The notes beneath the pieces were generated by a model, which had not been told where the DNA came from, did no database searches, and was given only the letters and a program-made list of their open reading frames with translations. 43,602 nt of DNA from an uncultured Coriobacteriaceae bacterium (GTDB taxonomy: Bacteria > Actinomycetota > Coriobacteriia > Coriobacteriales > Eggerthellaceae): assembly GCA_900539675.1 (NCBI GenBank), contig UQDJ01000012.1:1-43602 (forward strand). The letters run 5' to 3'. Positions within the stretch are counted from its first letter, which is position 1, and each line of letters opens with the position of its first letter. Made by a program: the position numbers and the translations under genes. This document shows positions 1-8,540 of the stretch, one piece after another.

Positions 1-2
1 CG

Positions 3-968
3 GGTCCACTGACAAGCGATTCCTTAGCACAGTTTATGCAAAAGCTTACCGGTACCGATCATATGGCGTTTTATGACGCAGCTGCCCCGGTGGTTATGGC
101 GGATTCGCTTGACTATGACAAAGTGTTTAGTCAGAGCCGTTACGAAGATGAGGGCACGGGCGACTATTACAATGCGCCGTTTGACAAGGAAACCTATGAG
201 CGCTTTATCAATGAGCTGGTACATGCTCAGCGTGTTATCAAGCGTGATTTTGAGGGCGCCGATTTATTTCAGTCGTGTCAGCCTATTGAAGAGATTGCTC
301 GCAAAGGGTTTGATGCCCCGCGCTTTGGGCCATTGAAGCCGGTTGGCCTGACCGATCCCACAACGGGGCGTCGTCCCTGGGCGGTAGTCCAGCTGCGTGC
401 CGAAGATGTGCACAAGCAAAGTTTTAATCTGGTGGGTTTTCAAACCAACCTTACCTTCCCTGAGCAAAAGCGCGTCTTTCGGATGATTCCGGGATTAGAG
501 GAAGCGGAATTTGCTCGTTATGGTGTTATGCATCGCAATACGTTTATCAATGCGCCTCAGCTGTTAAATGCGCAGTTGCGGTTAACTGCTGACGGTGCGC
601 GTCAGCTTCCGGTGCCGGTCTATGTTGCGGGTCAGTTTAGTGGTACGGAAGGCTATGGCGAAGCAATTGCCTCCGGTCTGTGGGTGGCATTAAACGTTGC
701 TGCACAGATAAAAGATGTTCAATTGAAGGCGCTGCCTACCGAATGCGCCTTTGGAGCGCTTCTGGCGTATGCTACCAATAGCGAAACGGCTGATTATCAG
801 CCCATGCATGTGAACTTCGGTATTATGGCGCCGTTTGATCCGCCGATTCGCAATAAGCGTCAACGCTATGCTGCTTATGCGCAGCGAGGAGCGCAGGCGC
901 TTGAAGGTTATGTTGCAGAATTGCGTGAGTTGGGGCTTTTGGCGCATTGCCAGAACGAGGAGCACTAG
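3..968 (+). CDS. trmFO: TrmFO tRNA methyltransferase, 5' truncated by window
   Basis: Folate- and FAD-dependent tRNA (uracil-5-)-methyltransferase, which makes m5U54 in the T-loop using methylenetetrahydrofolate. The reading frame is open from base 3, so the first methionine at 36 is internal; about 321 residues remain of a family of roughly 440. The FAD-binding N-terminus with its GxGxxG motif is therefore outside the window. Visible family segments include GPLTSD near the cut, FYDAAAPVV, an RPWAVVQLR stretch, NLVGFQTNLTFPEQKRVFRMIPGLE, and a VAGQFSGTEGYGEAIASG motif of the C-terminal FAD domain. The next gene is a tyrosine recombinase, the same order (trmFO-xerC) seen in many Gram-positive bacteria. 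The assignment is secure; only the N-terminus is missing. Confidence 0.93.
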   Translation, partial: GPLTSDSLAQFMQKLTGTDHMAFYDAAAPVVMADSLDYDKVFSQSRYEDEGTGDYYNAPFDKETYERFINELVHAQRVIKRDFEGADLFQSCQPIEEIARKGFDAPRFGPLKPVGLTDPTTGRRPWAVVQLRAEDVHKQSFNLVGFQTNLTFPEQKRVFRMIPGLEEAEFARYGVMHRNTFINAPQLLNAQLRLTADGARQLPVPVYVAGQFSGTEGYGEAIASGLWVALNVAAQIKDVQLKALPTECAFGALLAYATNSETADYQPMHVNFGIMAPFDPPIRNKRQRYAAYAQRGAQALEGYVAELRELGLLAHCQNEEH

Positions 969-1084
969 CATCATAAACGGTGCAATGAATAACCTGAGAA
1001 TAGATTGGCTTTCCGTCCAAGGTACCTGAAGGAAAACGACCATAAATAGCGATAGCGCTCATAAAGGTAAGGAACTAAGCGTCC

Positions 1085-2221
1085 ATGACTGTAGCAGGGC
1101 AACATAATCATCGCATTGTGCAGGAAGGTAGGTGTCAAGCTGAGTCTCATTCGTCGGATCCAGCGCAGTTTGATACCAAAACCAAAAGCTACCATACCGC
1201 CAGCAAAGGTAGCAGGACTGACGCTGGGGAGTCTGATGTTGCAACCGAAGGCAGCAGGCTTGGCACCAGTAACGGGAGGGTTGACGCTGAGGAACTTGAT
1301 GCGGCAAACGAAGAGCTTGTCGCTGGCTTTTGCTCGTCGCTTGCGGTGGAGTATAACCGCTCTTTGCACACCATTCGTAATTACCAAACCGATATTCGTG
1401 CATTTTTGCGTTGGTGCACTGCACAAAAGTTGCAGGTAGAACGGTTGAGCCACCAGCAGATTCGTCGGTATTTGGCTTACCTGGAGCAGGCACAGTATTC
1501 CCGTCGTACCATCAATCGACACTTAAGTTCCATCAAGGGGTTTTATCGCTGGATGGTAGTTACGGGGCGCTGCTCTACCAATCCGGCAAATTTGCTTTCG
1601 GGTCCTAAACAGGCAAAAACACTGCCTCATGTGATTGCTCCGGCTGATATGAACACCTTGTTATCCACGGCAGAAGCCGAAGTGGAGGATGTTTTACCAT
1701 TGAGCATCAAGCAGGCGCGGGCTATGCGCGATGACGCGCTTTTCGAATTGCTCTATGCAGCCGGCTTGCGCGTTTCAGAAGCGTCCAGTTTGACGCTTGA
1801 TCGACTCGACCTTGAGCAGCTTATGGTGCGAGTTTTTGGCAAGGGCTCCAAGGAGCGTTTGGTGCCACTTCACCAAAAGGCTTGTCAGAGGTTGGTTGCC
1901 TATATCGATAAAGCGCGGCCCGTGCTGCTGGGTAACAAGCAGAGCACCTATGTGTTTATTTCTACGCGCGGTAATCAGATGTCCACCAATGCTATTCGCG
2001 TTGCATTTAAGCAGGTGCTCAAAGAAAGTGGTCTGGATGAAACCTTGAGTCCTCATGCCGTGAGGCATTCGTTTGCGACCGATCTTTTGAGCGGCGGAGC
2101 AGATTTACGCAGTGTTCAGGAAATGTTGGGGCATGCCAGCCTGTCCACTACGCAAATATATACTCACTTAACGCCTGAACGGTTAAAGTCGGTGCATCAT
2201 CAGGCCCATCCGCGTGGGTAG
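1085..2221 (+). CDS. xerC: Tyrosine recombinase XerC/XerD with long N-terminal extension
   Basis: Site-specific recombinase that resolves chromosome dimers at dif. The core-binding SAM-like domain spans about residues 78-170 and the catalytic domain 185-375. Catalytic residues are visible: R229 (AAGLRVSE), K253 (GKGSKER), H324 and R327 (HAVRHSFATDL), H350 (LGHASLSTTQ) and nucleophile Y359. Family members are near 300 residues. The extra 78 or so residues at the N-terminus are polar, low-complexity and carry a degenerate in-phase repeat (1218-1250 and 1281-1313). The ATG at 1085 has only a weak AAGGAA ribosome site about 12 bases upstream, so translation might begin later. XerC or XerD cannot be told apart here; the position after trmFO favours XerC. 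Confidence 0.88.
   Translation: MTVAGQHNHRIVQEGRCQAESHSSDPAQFDTKTKSYHTASKGSRTDAGESDVATEGSRLGTSNGRVDAEELDAANEELVAGFCSSLAVEYNRSLHTIRNYQTDIRAFLRWCTAQKLQVERLSHQQIRRYLAYLEQAQYSRRTINRHLSSIKGFYRWMVVTGRCSTNPANLLSGPKQAKTLPHVIAPADMNTLLSTAEAEVEDVLPLSIKQARAMRDDALFELLYAAGLRVSEASSLTLDRLDLEQLMVRVFGKGSKERLVPLHQKACQRLVAYIDKARPVLLGNKQSTYVFISTRGNQMSTNAIRVAFKQVLKESGLDETLSPHAVRHSFATDLLSGGADLRSVQEMLGHASLSTTQIYTHLTPERLKSVHHQAHPRG
1218..1313 (+). repeat. Degenerate 63-bp-period repeat in the xerC 5' end
   Basis: The 33-base segments 1218-1250 and 1281-1313 match at 25 of 33 positions. They are offset by exactly 63 bases, that is 21 codons in phase. They encode the acidic low-complexity extension of the recombinase. 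Confidence 0.6.
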
Positions 2222-2244
2222 TTATCTCTTGCCTTATGGTTCCA

Positions 2245-2350
2245 GTGAAACGTTTTGCGAGGTCCCCAGCGAAAAGCATGATGAAGCTCATGATGGAAAT
2301 GTATTGAGAAGCATTTCGTGAAACGTTTTGTGAAGCTCTCAGTGAAAAGC
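2245..2350 (+). repeat. Direct repeat pair downstream of xerC
   Basis: Two 33-base copies (2245-2277 and 2318-2350) both start GTGAAACGTTTTG and end GTGAAAAGC or GCGAAAAGC. They agree at 27 of 33 positions with a 73-base offset. They fill most of the 226-base gap between xerC and uvrA, beginning 24 bases after the xerC stop. Confidence 0.75.
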
Positions 2351-2447
2351 TGCTGTACCTGATTGTGAAGGGGTTGTCGCTCTTTTTCGGGCGTAGTTTT
2401 TGCTGCGCTAAAATAGCGTGATGCAATTTTGATCTGAGGAGAGCTTC

Positions 2448-5324
2448 ATGGGACAAAACTCCATTGTTATCAAAGGTGCCCGCGAACATAATCTCAAGAA
2501 TATAGATGTTGAAATTCCGCGCGATAAGCTGGTGGTTATCACTGGTCTTTCAGGCTCTGGTAAAAGTTCTTTGGCGTTCGATACCATTTATGCTGAAGGC
2601 CAGCGTCGTTATGTGGAAAGCCTGTCCAGCTATGCCCGTCAGTTCTTAGGGCAAATGAGTAAGCCCGATTTAGACTCCATCGATGGTCTTTCTCCGGCGG
2701 TTTCTATTGACCAGAAAACGACCAGCAAAAACCCGCGTTCTACCGTGGGTACGGTCACAGAGATTTACGACTACTTACGTTTGCTGTTTGCCCGTACGGG
2801 CATTCCGCACTGTCCGGAATGCGGCCGCGAAATCAAAGCGCAAACGACTGATCAGGTAACCGACGACGTACTGGCTTTAGGCGAAGGTAAGCGTGCGCTC
2901 ATTTTGGCGCCGGTAATATCCGGGCGTAAAGGTGAATTCACAAAGCTGTTCCAGGATTTGCAAAAGGAAGGCTTTTCGCGTGTGCGCATTGATGGGGAAG
3001 TGACCAAGCTTGGTGGCGAACCCATCGTATTGAACAAGAAAATCAAACACTTCATCGACGTGGTGGTGGATCGCGTGGTGCTCAAAGAAAGCGCTACGGC
3101 CCGCATCGCTTCTGCCGTTGAAATGGCCTGCAATTTAGCTGACGGTCGCGTGCTGGTAAAGGTGATGGATGAAGCCACCGATGACGCCAACATTGCTACC
3201 TCTTCCGGCGCTACTGGCGGCCTGGCACCAGGAGAACATATTTTCTCATTGGCGCTGGCATGCCCTGAACACGGCTATTCCATGAACGAATTGCAACCGC
3301 GCGATTTTTCTTTTAATGCCCCCTATGGTGCCTGCCCCGATTGTTTGGGTATTGGCAGTCGCGAAGAAGTTGATCCCAGCCTGGTAATTCCCGATAAAAC
3401 GCTCTCCTTGGAAGAGGGTGCAGTCGCGCCGTTTAAGACGGGAAATTATTATCCTCAGGTTTTGCGTGCTGTCATGCTGCACTTCAATGTTGATCCCAAG
3501 ACACCTTGGGAAGACATTCCTAACAAGGTTCAAAAAGCGCTGCTATATGGTGTGCCCAAGGAAAAGATTCGCGTTGATTACCGTACCGTTGATGGCCGCG
3601 ATACCTATTGGTTTATTGAGTGGGAAGGTATCTGCGAGGCGGTTATGCACCGCTATAAGGAGGCATCATCTGATCGCCAGCGCCAAAAGTACGAGCAGTA
3701 TTTTTCCATCATTCCGTGTGCAACCTGTCATGGCAAGCGCCTTAATCCTATGATTTTGGCAGTTACGGTTGGAGGTAAGAATATTCACGAGGTATGTGAA
3801 TTGCCTGCACGTGAATCGCTTGCGTTCTTCGAATCGCTTGAGTTTCCTCAAGCTCAGCAGGCAATTGCTTTGCCCATCATCAAAGAAATTAAAACACGTC
3901 TTCAATTTTTGGTAGACGTCGGCTTGGACTATTTAACGCTAGAGCGTGCCACAGCAACACTTTCCGGTGGCGAAGCGCAGCGTATTCGCCTGGCAACACA
4001 GATTGGCGCAGGTCTTATGGGCGTGCTCTATATTCTGGACGAGCCTTCTATTGGCCTGCACCAGCGCGATAACGAACGCCTTATCAAAACACTTGAGCAT
4101 CTGCGCGATTTGGGCAATACCGTGGTGGTAGTTGAACATGATGAAGACACCATTCGCAGTGCCGATTACGTCATTGATATGGGGCCGGGTGCCGGCGAGC
4201 ATGGCGGCTATGTGGTAGCGGCAGGTACGCCGGAAGAAATTATGCAGGTTCCCCAATCGCTGACGGCGCAGTATCTGAGTGGTCGCAAATGCATTCCCAT
4301 TCCAAAAGAGCGTCGTAAGCCTAAGAAGGGATCTATTCAGCTTAAAGGCGCTGCGGAAAACAATCTGAAAAAGGTCAACATTTCCATCCCACTTGGGACG
4401 TTGACGCTGGTAACGGGAGTTTCAGGCTCAGGGAAAAGTTCGCTTATTACCGACACCCTAGCACCAGCATTGGCCAACCGCGTCAATCACGCACACCAAA
4501 AGGCCGGCGAATATCGCAAGCTTATGGGTGCTGAGCATCTGGATAAAGTGATCAATATTGACCAGAGCCCTATTGGCCGCACGCCACGCTCCAATCCAGC
4601 AACCTATATTGGACTGTGGGATGATATTCGTGCTCTGTTCGCTTCAACGCCTGAAGCTAAGGCGCGCGGCTATGCGCCTGGTCGTTTTTCGTTCAATGTA
4701 GCAGGCGGCCGCTGCGAAGCATGTAAAGGCGATGGTCAGAAGAAAATTGAAATGCACTTTTTGCCGGATGTATATGTGGCGTGCGAAGTATGTGAAGGCA
4801 AGCGCTATAATCGCGAAACCTTGCAGGTAACATACCGCGGCAAAAATGTGTACGACGTGTTGGAAATGACAGTGGATGAGGCGCGCGAATTCTTCGGCAA
4901 AATCCCTGGCATCGTGCGCAAACTTGATACCCTGCACGATGTGGGATTGGGCTATATTCGCTTAGGTCAGCCTGCCACCACGCTTTCTGGCGGTGAAGCG
5001 CAGCGTGTGAAGCTGGCAAGTGAACTTCAGCGTCGCCAAACGGGCAAAACCTTCTATATATTGGACGAACCCACCACAGGCTTGCATTTCGACGACGTCC
5101 GTCAGCTGCTTGAAGTGCTGCAGCGCTTGGTGGACGCGGGCAATACCGTGCTGGTTATTGAACACAACTTAGACATCATCAAAGCAGCCGACTATGTCAT
5201 CGATTTGGGTCCAGAAGGCGGCGATCGTGGCGGCACGATCATTGCTGAGGGTACCCCTGAAGAAGTAGCGAAAGTTCCGGAAAGCTATACCGGCAAGTTC
5301 TTGGCACGTATGCTCAATGTTTAG
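2448..5324 (+). CDS. uvrA: UvrABC excinuclease subunit A
   Basis: DNA-damage recognition ATPase of nucleotide excision repair; dimeric UvrA loads UvrB at lesions. At 958 residues it is full length. There are two ABC modules: Walker A GLSGSGKS at 33-40 and GVSGSGKS at 657-664, and two signature motifs, LSGGEAQRIRLA and LSGGEAQRVKLA. Zinc-binding CxxC pairs are visible in the first half (CPECGRE; CPDCLG and CATCHG) and in the C-terminal finger (CEACKGDGQ...CEVCEGK). The ATG is preceded by GAGGAGA seven bases upstream, a strong ribosome site. A TAAAAT hexamer at 2409-2414 could be a -10 element, but I see no good -35. Nothing looks degraded. Confidence 0.97.
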   Translation: MGQNSIVIKGAREHNLKNIDVEIPRDKLVVITGLSGSGKSSLAFDTIYAEGQRRYVESLSSYARQFLGQMSKPDLDSIDGLSPAVSIDQKTTSKNPRSTVGTVTEIYDYLRLLFARTGIPHCPECGREIKAQTTDQVTDDVLALGEGKRALILAPVISGRKGEFTKLFQDLQKEGFSRVRIDGEVTKLGGEPIVLNKKIKHFIDVVVDRVVLKESATARIASAVEMACNLADGRVLVKVMDEATDDANIATSSGATGGLAPGEHIFSLALACPEHGYSMNELQPRDFSFNAPYGACPDCLGIGSREEVDPSLVIPDKTLSLEEGAVAPFKTGNYYPQVLRAVMLHFNVDPKTPWEDIPNKVQKALLYGVPKEKIRVDYRTVDGRDTYWFIEWEGICEAVMHRYKEASSDRQRQKYEQYFSIIPCATCHGKRLNPMILAVTVGGKNIHEVCELPARESLAFFESLEFPQAQQAIALPIIKEIKTRLQFLVDVGLDYLTLERATATLSGGEAQRIRLATQIGAGLMGVLYILDEPSIGLHQRDNERLIKTLEHLRDLGNTVVVVEHDEDTIRSADYVIDMGPGAGEHGGYVVAAGTPEEIMQVPQSLTAQYLSGRKCIPIPKERRKPKKGSIQLKGAAENNLKKVNISIPLGTLTLVTGVSGSGKSSLITDTLAPALANRVNHAHQKAGEYRKLMGAEHLDKVINIDQSPIGRTPRSNPATYIGLWDDIRALFASTPEAKARGYAPGRFSFNVAGGRCEACKGDGQKKIEMHFLPDVYVACEVCEGKRYNRETLQVTYRGKNVYDVLEMTVDEAREFFGKIPGIVRKLDTLHDVGLGYIRLGQPATTLSGGEAQRVKLASELQRRQTGKTFYILDEPTTGLHFDDVRQLLEVLQRLVDAGNTVLVIEHNLDIIKAADYVIDLGPEGGDRGGTIIAEGTPEEVAKVPESYTGKFLARMLNV

Positions 5325-5372
5325 GCGTATCATGAACACATATCATTTGCTTTTTCGCAGAGAGCAGGTTCG

Positions 5373-6182
5373 ATGAGGGTATCGCGCGAAAAAGTAGCTC
5401 TGGGCTTCTTTATAGTTTTGGCGCTCGCCGCACTCGGCGTGCTCATTGCCTATATTGTGTCATTTGGGCATTCGCTTAATGCTGCCGCAACGTCCATTGA
5501 TGAAAGTACCGGCAATTTGGATGAATACACCGCCATTTTATATAAGGGCACTGCAACCGAACGTCACGATACGGTAGTGGATCCTGAAGCGGTGGGCGAA
5601 AAGGTTTCCTCACGAGTATTAAATAAGCTTTCCACGCAGAACAATAACAATCACCCCGATAATGAGGTGAGCGCATCAGATACGACTGATTCGCAGACCA
5701 AAAATGCCGATGCCAAAGATGCTGCTTCCGGACAGTCGGGTGCGGATGCTAAACCACAGCAACCCCTATCGGTGTTTGAGCTGCAACGTTCCTATGTGGA
5801 TAAACATGCCAACGTGTTTACGCTTGATGTGGAACACCCTCAGCAATACAACGAATCGTGTGTATGGCGCGCGGGCAAGTACACATTTGGCATTTTGTCT
5901 ATCGATCAGATAACCGCTAATGCCAGCTACTTCGAAAAGCGCATACATGAATACAAGGCCATGAAGGTCGACTTCATCATCTGTGTGGTAAGCGATCTTT
6001 CCCTGCTTGATTCCTATAAGGGTGCCAACATTGTTATTTCCACTCAAGATGAAGGCCTTTCGGCCGATGGCGTTTCGGTTGATGGCATCTTCTATGACGA
6101 TGCCTGCATGAAGGGCAAAGTGGGCACGTTGCTCATTTCGCCTTCACGCACCATTACCGCGCGCGACGCTTCTTCGGTCTAA
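5373..6182 (+). CDS. Membrane-anchored hypothetical protein
   Basis: Not recognised. The 269-residue product has a short basic N-terminus, one hydrophobic segment at about residues 8-30 (a signal anchor or uncleaved signal) and an extracytoplasmic remainder. Residues 80-130 are a polar linker rich in N, D, S, T, Q and A. The C-terminal 130 residues look globular, with hydrophobic strands such as VDFIICVVSD and KVGTLLISPS. The last part vaguely recalls extracytoplasmic alpha/beta enzymes, but I see no catalytic motif I would defend. It starts 48 bases after uvrA, with a weak AGAGAG site 11-16 bases before the ATG, and may be cotranscribed with it. tRNA-Leu follows. Confidence 0.75.
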   Translation: MRVSREKVALGFFIVLALAALGVLIAYIVSFGHSLNAAATSIDESTGNLDEYTAILYKGTATERHDTVVDPEAVGEKVSSRVLNKLSTQNNNNHPDNEVSASDTTDSQTKNADAKDAASGQSGADAKPQQPLSVFELQRSYVDKHANVFTLDVEHPQQYNESCVWRAGKYTFGILSIDQITANASYFEKRIHEYKAMKVDFIICVVSDLSLLDSYKGANIVISTQDEGLSADGVSVDGIFYDDACMKGKVGTLLISPSRTITARDASSV

Positions 6183-6297
6183 GCGTGGAAACTTAGAAAA
6201 ACTCCGACACTTTTTTACAATCTTCAAGCATGCTGCAGCGCGATTTGATAGAATACACAAGTTGTCGCTTCAGATTAGCGACCCTTTTGCGCTCAAT

Positions 6298-6383
6298 GCG
6301 GGTGTGGCGGAATTGGCAGACGCGCCAGGTTTAGGTTCTGGTGGGTAACCCCCGTGAAGGTTCAAGTCCTTTCACCCGCACCA
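6298..6383 (+). tRNA. tRNA-Leu (anticodon UAG)
   Basis: The acceptor stem GCGGGTG (6298-6304) pairs fully with CACCCGC (6373-6379), followed by discriminator A and an encoded CCA (6381-6383). The anticodon stem CCAGG/TCTGG encloses the loop TTTAGGT with TAG at 6332-6334, decoding CUN leucine codons. The long variable arm (GTGGGTAACCCCC) and the 86-base length are typical of class II tRNA-Leu. The T arm reads AAGGTTCAAGTCCTT. Confidence 0.96.
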
Positions 6384-6420
6384 GCGCGAACATATGTAGT
6401 ACCCAAGAAGGAGTTAATTC

Positions 6421-7749
6421 GTGAACATCAAAGTAGAGGCTCTCGATAACAACCAGATTAAGCTTTCGTTCGAGGTCGACGCTGCCGATGTCGATGCACG
6501 CATTAAGCGTACTTATCGTCAGGTTGCCAAGCGCTATAGCTTCCCCGGCTTCCGTCCCGGAAAGGCTCCTCGTCCTGTTATCGATAACATCATGGGCGCC
6601 GATGCGGTTCGTACCACGGTTACTGAGGATCTCGTAAACGAGGTATATCCACAGGCCCTAGAAGAAAACAATCTGGTTCCTCTGGCTCGTCCTGATTACC
6701 AGTATGAAATGGATCTCGTTGAAGATCACAAGCCCTTCAACTTCACCGCTACTATCCAGGTAGCACCCAAGGTTGAACTTTCCAGCTATGAGCCGGTTGA
6801 AGTTGAAGTTCCTACAACTGATGCAACCGATGAAGAAATTGATGCACAGATCGAAGAGCTGCGTAACTACTATCACGATTTCAAGGATGCAAACGCCAAC
6901 ACCAAGGTTAAGAAGAACGAATTCGTAGAGCTCACCATGACGGTGACCAACGAAGCGGGCGAAGAGGTAACGGCTCTGTCCTGTGATCATCGTCTGTACG
7001 AACTTGGCCAGAACGTATATCCGGCATCCTTTGACGCTGAACTGATCGGCCTGAAGAAGGGCCAGGAAAAGAGCTTCGATCTGGATCTTTCCGAAGACGA
7101 TTCTCTGATGGCTAACAACCTCGACGAAAAGGGCAAGTTCCACTTTGATGTTAAGGTTGAAGTTATTAAGCACAAGGTTGTTCCTGAGGTAACCGAAGAG
7201 TGGGCTAAGGAAACCTTTGGTTTTGAAGGCTTAGACGATATGCGTTCCAAGATTGCTGAGTCTATCAAGGGCCAGAAGGCTGCAAGCATGCCGCGCCGCA
7301 AGGAAAATGAATGCCTGATTGAATTGGCTAAGCGCGTAGACGCCGAACTGCCTGAAGCCTTGACCGAACGTGAAGAAGCCAACCTGCTGCAGAGCTTCTA
7401 CGGTCAGCTTTCTCGCATGGGTCTTACCTTTGACAACTATCTCAAGACCATGCAGCTCACTGCTGAGCAGTTCAAGGAAGACACCAAGAAGCAGGCAGCC
7501 GACACGGTTCGTCAGGACTTGGCATTGGATGCATGGGCACGTCACTTCGACATCACCGCAACCGAAGAAGAGGTTCACAACGAGTTTGCTCAGGCCGATT
7601 TGGATGATCCGGATGCCATTGAAGCTGAATGGCGCAAGGAAGGCCGCCTGCCTATGATTCGCGAAAGCATCGTTCGTGCAAATGCGCTGCGCGATGTAGT
7701 TGCTAAGGCAAAGGTTACCGAAGTTGTAGAGGCTAAGGTAGAAGAGTAA
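6421..7749 (+). CDS. tig: Trigger factor
   Basis: Ribosome-associated chaperone with peptidyl-prolyl isomerase activity that receives nascent chains at the exit tunnel. It has 442 residues, family length. The N-terminal ribosome-docking signature GFRPGKAPR is at 43-51. An FKBP-like domain covers about residues 155-240, then comes a long helical substrate-binding C-terminus. The start is a GTG at 6421, preceded by AAGGAG eight bases upstream. The classical order tig-clpP-clpX follows, but a strong hairpin lies between tig and clpP, so the chaperone may be expressed above the protease genes. Confidence 0.96.
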   Translation: MNIKVEALDNNQIKLSFEVDAADVDARIKRTYRQVAKRYSFPGFRPGKAPRPVIDNIMGADAVRTTVTEDLVNEVYPQALEENNLVPLARPDYQYEMDLVEDHKPFNFTATIQVAPKVELSSYEPVEVEVPTTDATDEEIDAQIEELRNYYHDFKDANANTKVKKNEFVELTMTVTNEAGEEVTALSCDHRLYELGQNVYPASFDAELIGLKKGQEKSFDLDLSEDDSLMANNLDEKGKFHFDVKVEVIKHKVVPEVTEEWAKETFGFEGLDDMRSKIAESIKGQKAASMPRRKENECLIELAKRVDAELPEALTEREEANLLQSFYGQLSRMGLTFDNYLKTMQLTAEQFKEDTKKQAADTVRQDLALDAWARHFDITATEEEVHNEFAQADLDDPDAIEAEWRKEGRLPMIRESIVRANALRDVVAKAKVTEVVEAKVEE

Positions 7750-7835
7750 CCCGTTTACATACTACCCATCGAAGGTAACGCTCTAGGATCAAAATCCCTA
7801 TGCGCAATCCATTCGATTTAAGGTTACGTTGATAG

Positions 7836-7865
7836 GGGGTAACTGCCACATGTGGCGGTTACCCC
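7836..7865 (+). terminator. Strong hairpin between tig and clpP
   Basis: GGGGTAAC (7836-7843) pairs with GTTACCCC (7858-7865), and the intervening bases continue the pairing as the palindrome GCCACATGTGGC. The 3' side runs into TTTCGG, so the U tract is short. It is most likely a terminator or attenuator partly separating tig from clpPX. Confidence 0.6.
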
Positions 7866-7904
7866 TTTCGGCACAAAAGACATGAGTGAAATGAGGCACG
7901 TATT

Positions 7905-8537
7905 ATGTTCCAAAACTCTCCACAATCAGCACTCATCCCTTACGTAATTGAGCAGTCTCCTCGTGGCGAACGCAGCTACGACATTTACTCTCGCTTGCTA
8001 AATGAACGCATCGTGTTCTTAGGCGAAGCGATTGATGATGCTGTGGCAAACACGGTAGTAGCTCAGCTTTTGCACCTGGAATCTGCTGATCCAGATAAGG
8101 ACATTTCCCTGTACATCAATTCTCCGGGAGGTTCTGTTTCTGCGGGTCTGGCAATTTATGACACGATGCAGTACATCAAGTGCGATGTGTCCACTATCTG
8201 CATGGGCTTGGCAGCTTCTATGGGTTCGGTATTGCTGGCCGCTGGAGCTCCGGGCAAGCGTATCATTCTGCCAAATGCGCAGGTTATGATTCATCAGCCC
8301 ATGGGTGGTTCCGGTGAGCGCACCCAGCAGACCGACTTTGAAATTCTGGCACGTGAAATGAAGAAGACACGTGATCGTTTGGAAGGCATTATTGCCAAGC
8401 ATTGCGGCAAGAGTGCAGAACAGGTTCACCAGGACGCTGAGCGTGACAATTGGATGACCGCTGAAGAAGCGCTTGCCTATGGCCTGGTAGACAAAGTAGT
8501 AGCATCCCGTTTTTCTACGGACGAGAAAGCAGAGTAA
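7905..8537 (+). CDS. clpP: ATP-dependent Clp protease proteolytic subunit
   Basis: Serine peptidase that assembles into the double-heptameric ClpP barrel fed by ClpX. It has 210 residues. The catalytic triad is visible as S105 (GLAASMGSV), H130 (MIHQPMG) and D181 (AERDNWM). The handle region and the INSPGGSVSAG oxyanion segment are intact. clpX starts three bases after the stop, so the two are a single translational unit. Coriobacteria often carry further clpP copies elsewhere; only this one is in view. Confidence 0.97.
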   Translation: MFQNSPQSALIPYVIEQSPRGERSYDIYSRLLNERIVFLGEAIDDAVANTVVAQLLHLESADPDKDISLYINSPGGSVSAGLAIYDTMQYIKCDVSTICMGLAASMGSVLLAAGAPGKRIILPNAQVMIHQPMGGSGERTQQTDFEILAREMKKTRDRLEGIIAKHCGKSAEQVHQDAERDNWMTAEEALAYGLVDKVVASRFSTDEKAE

Positions 8538-8540
8538 AGC

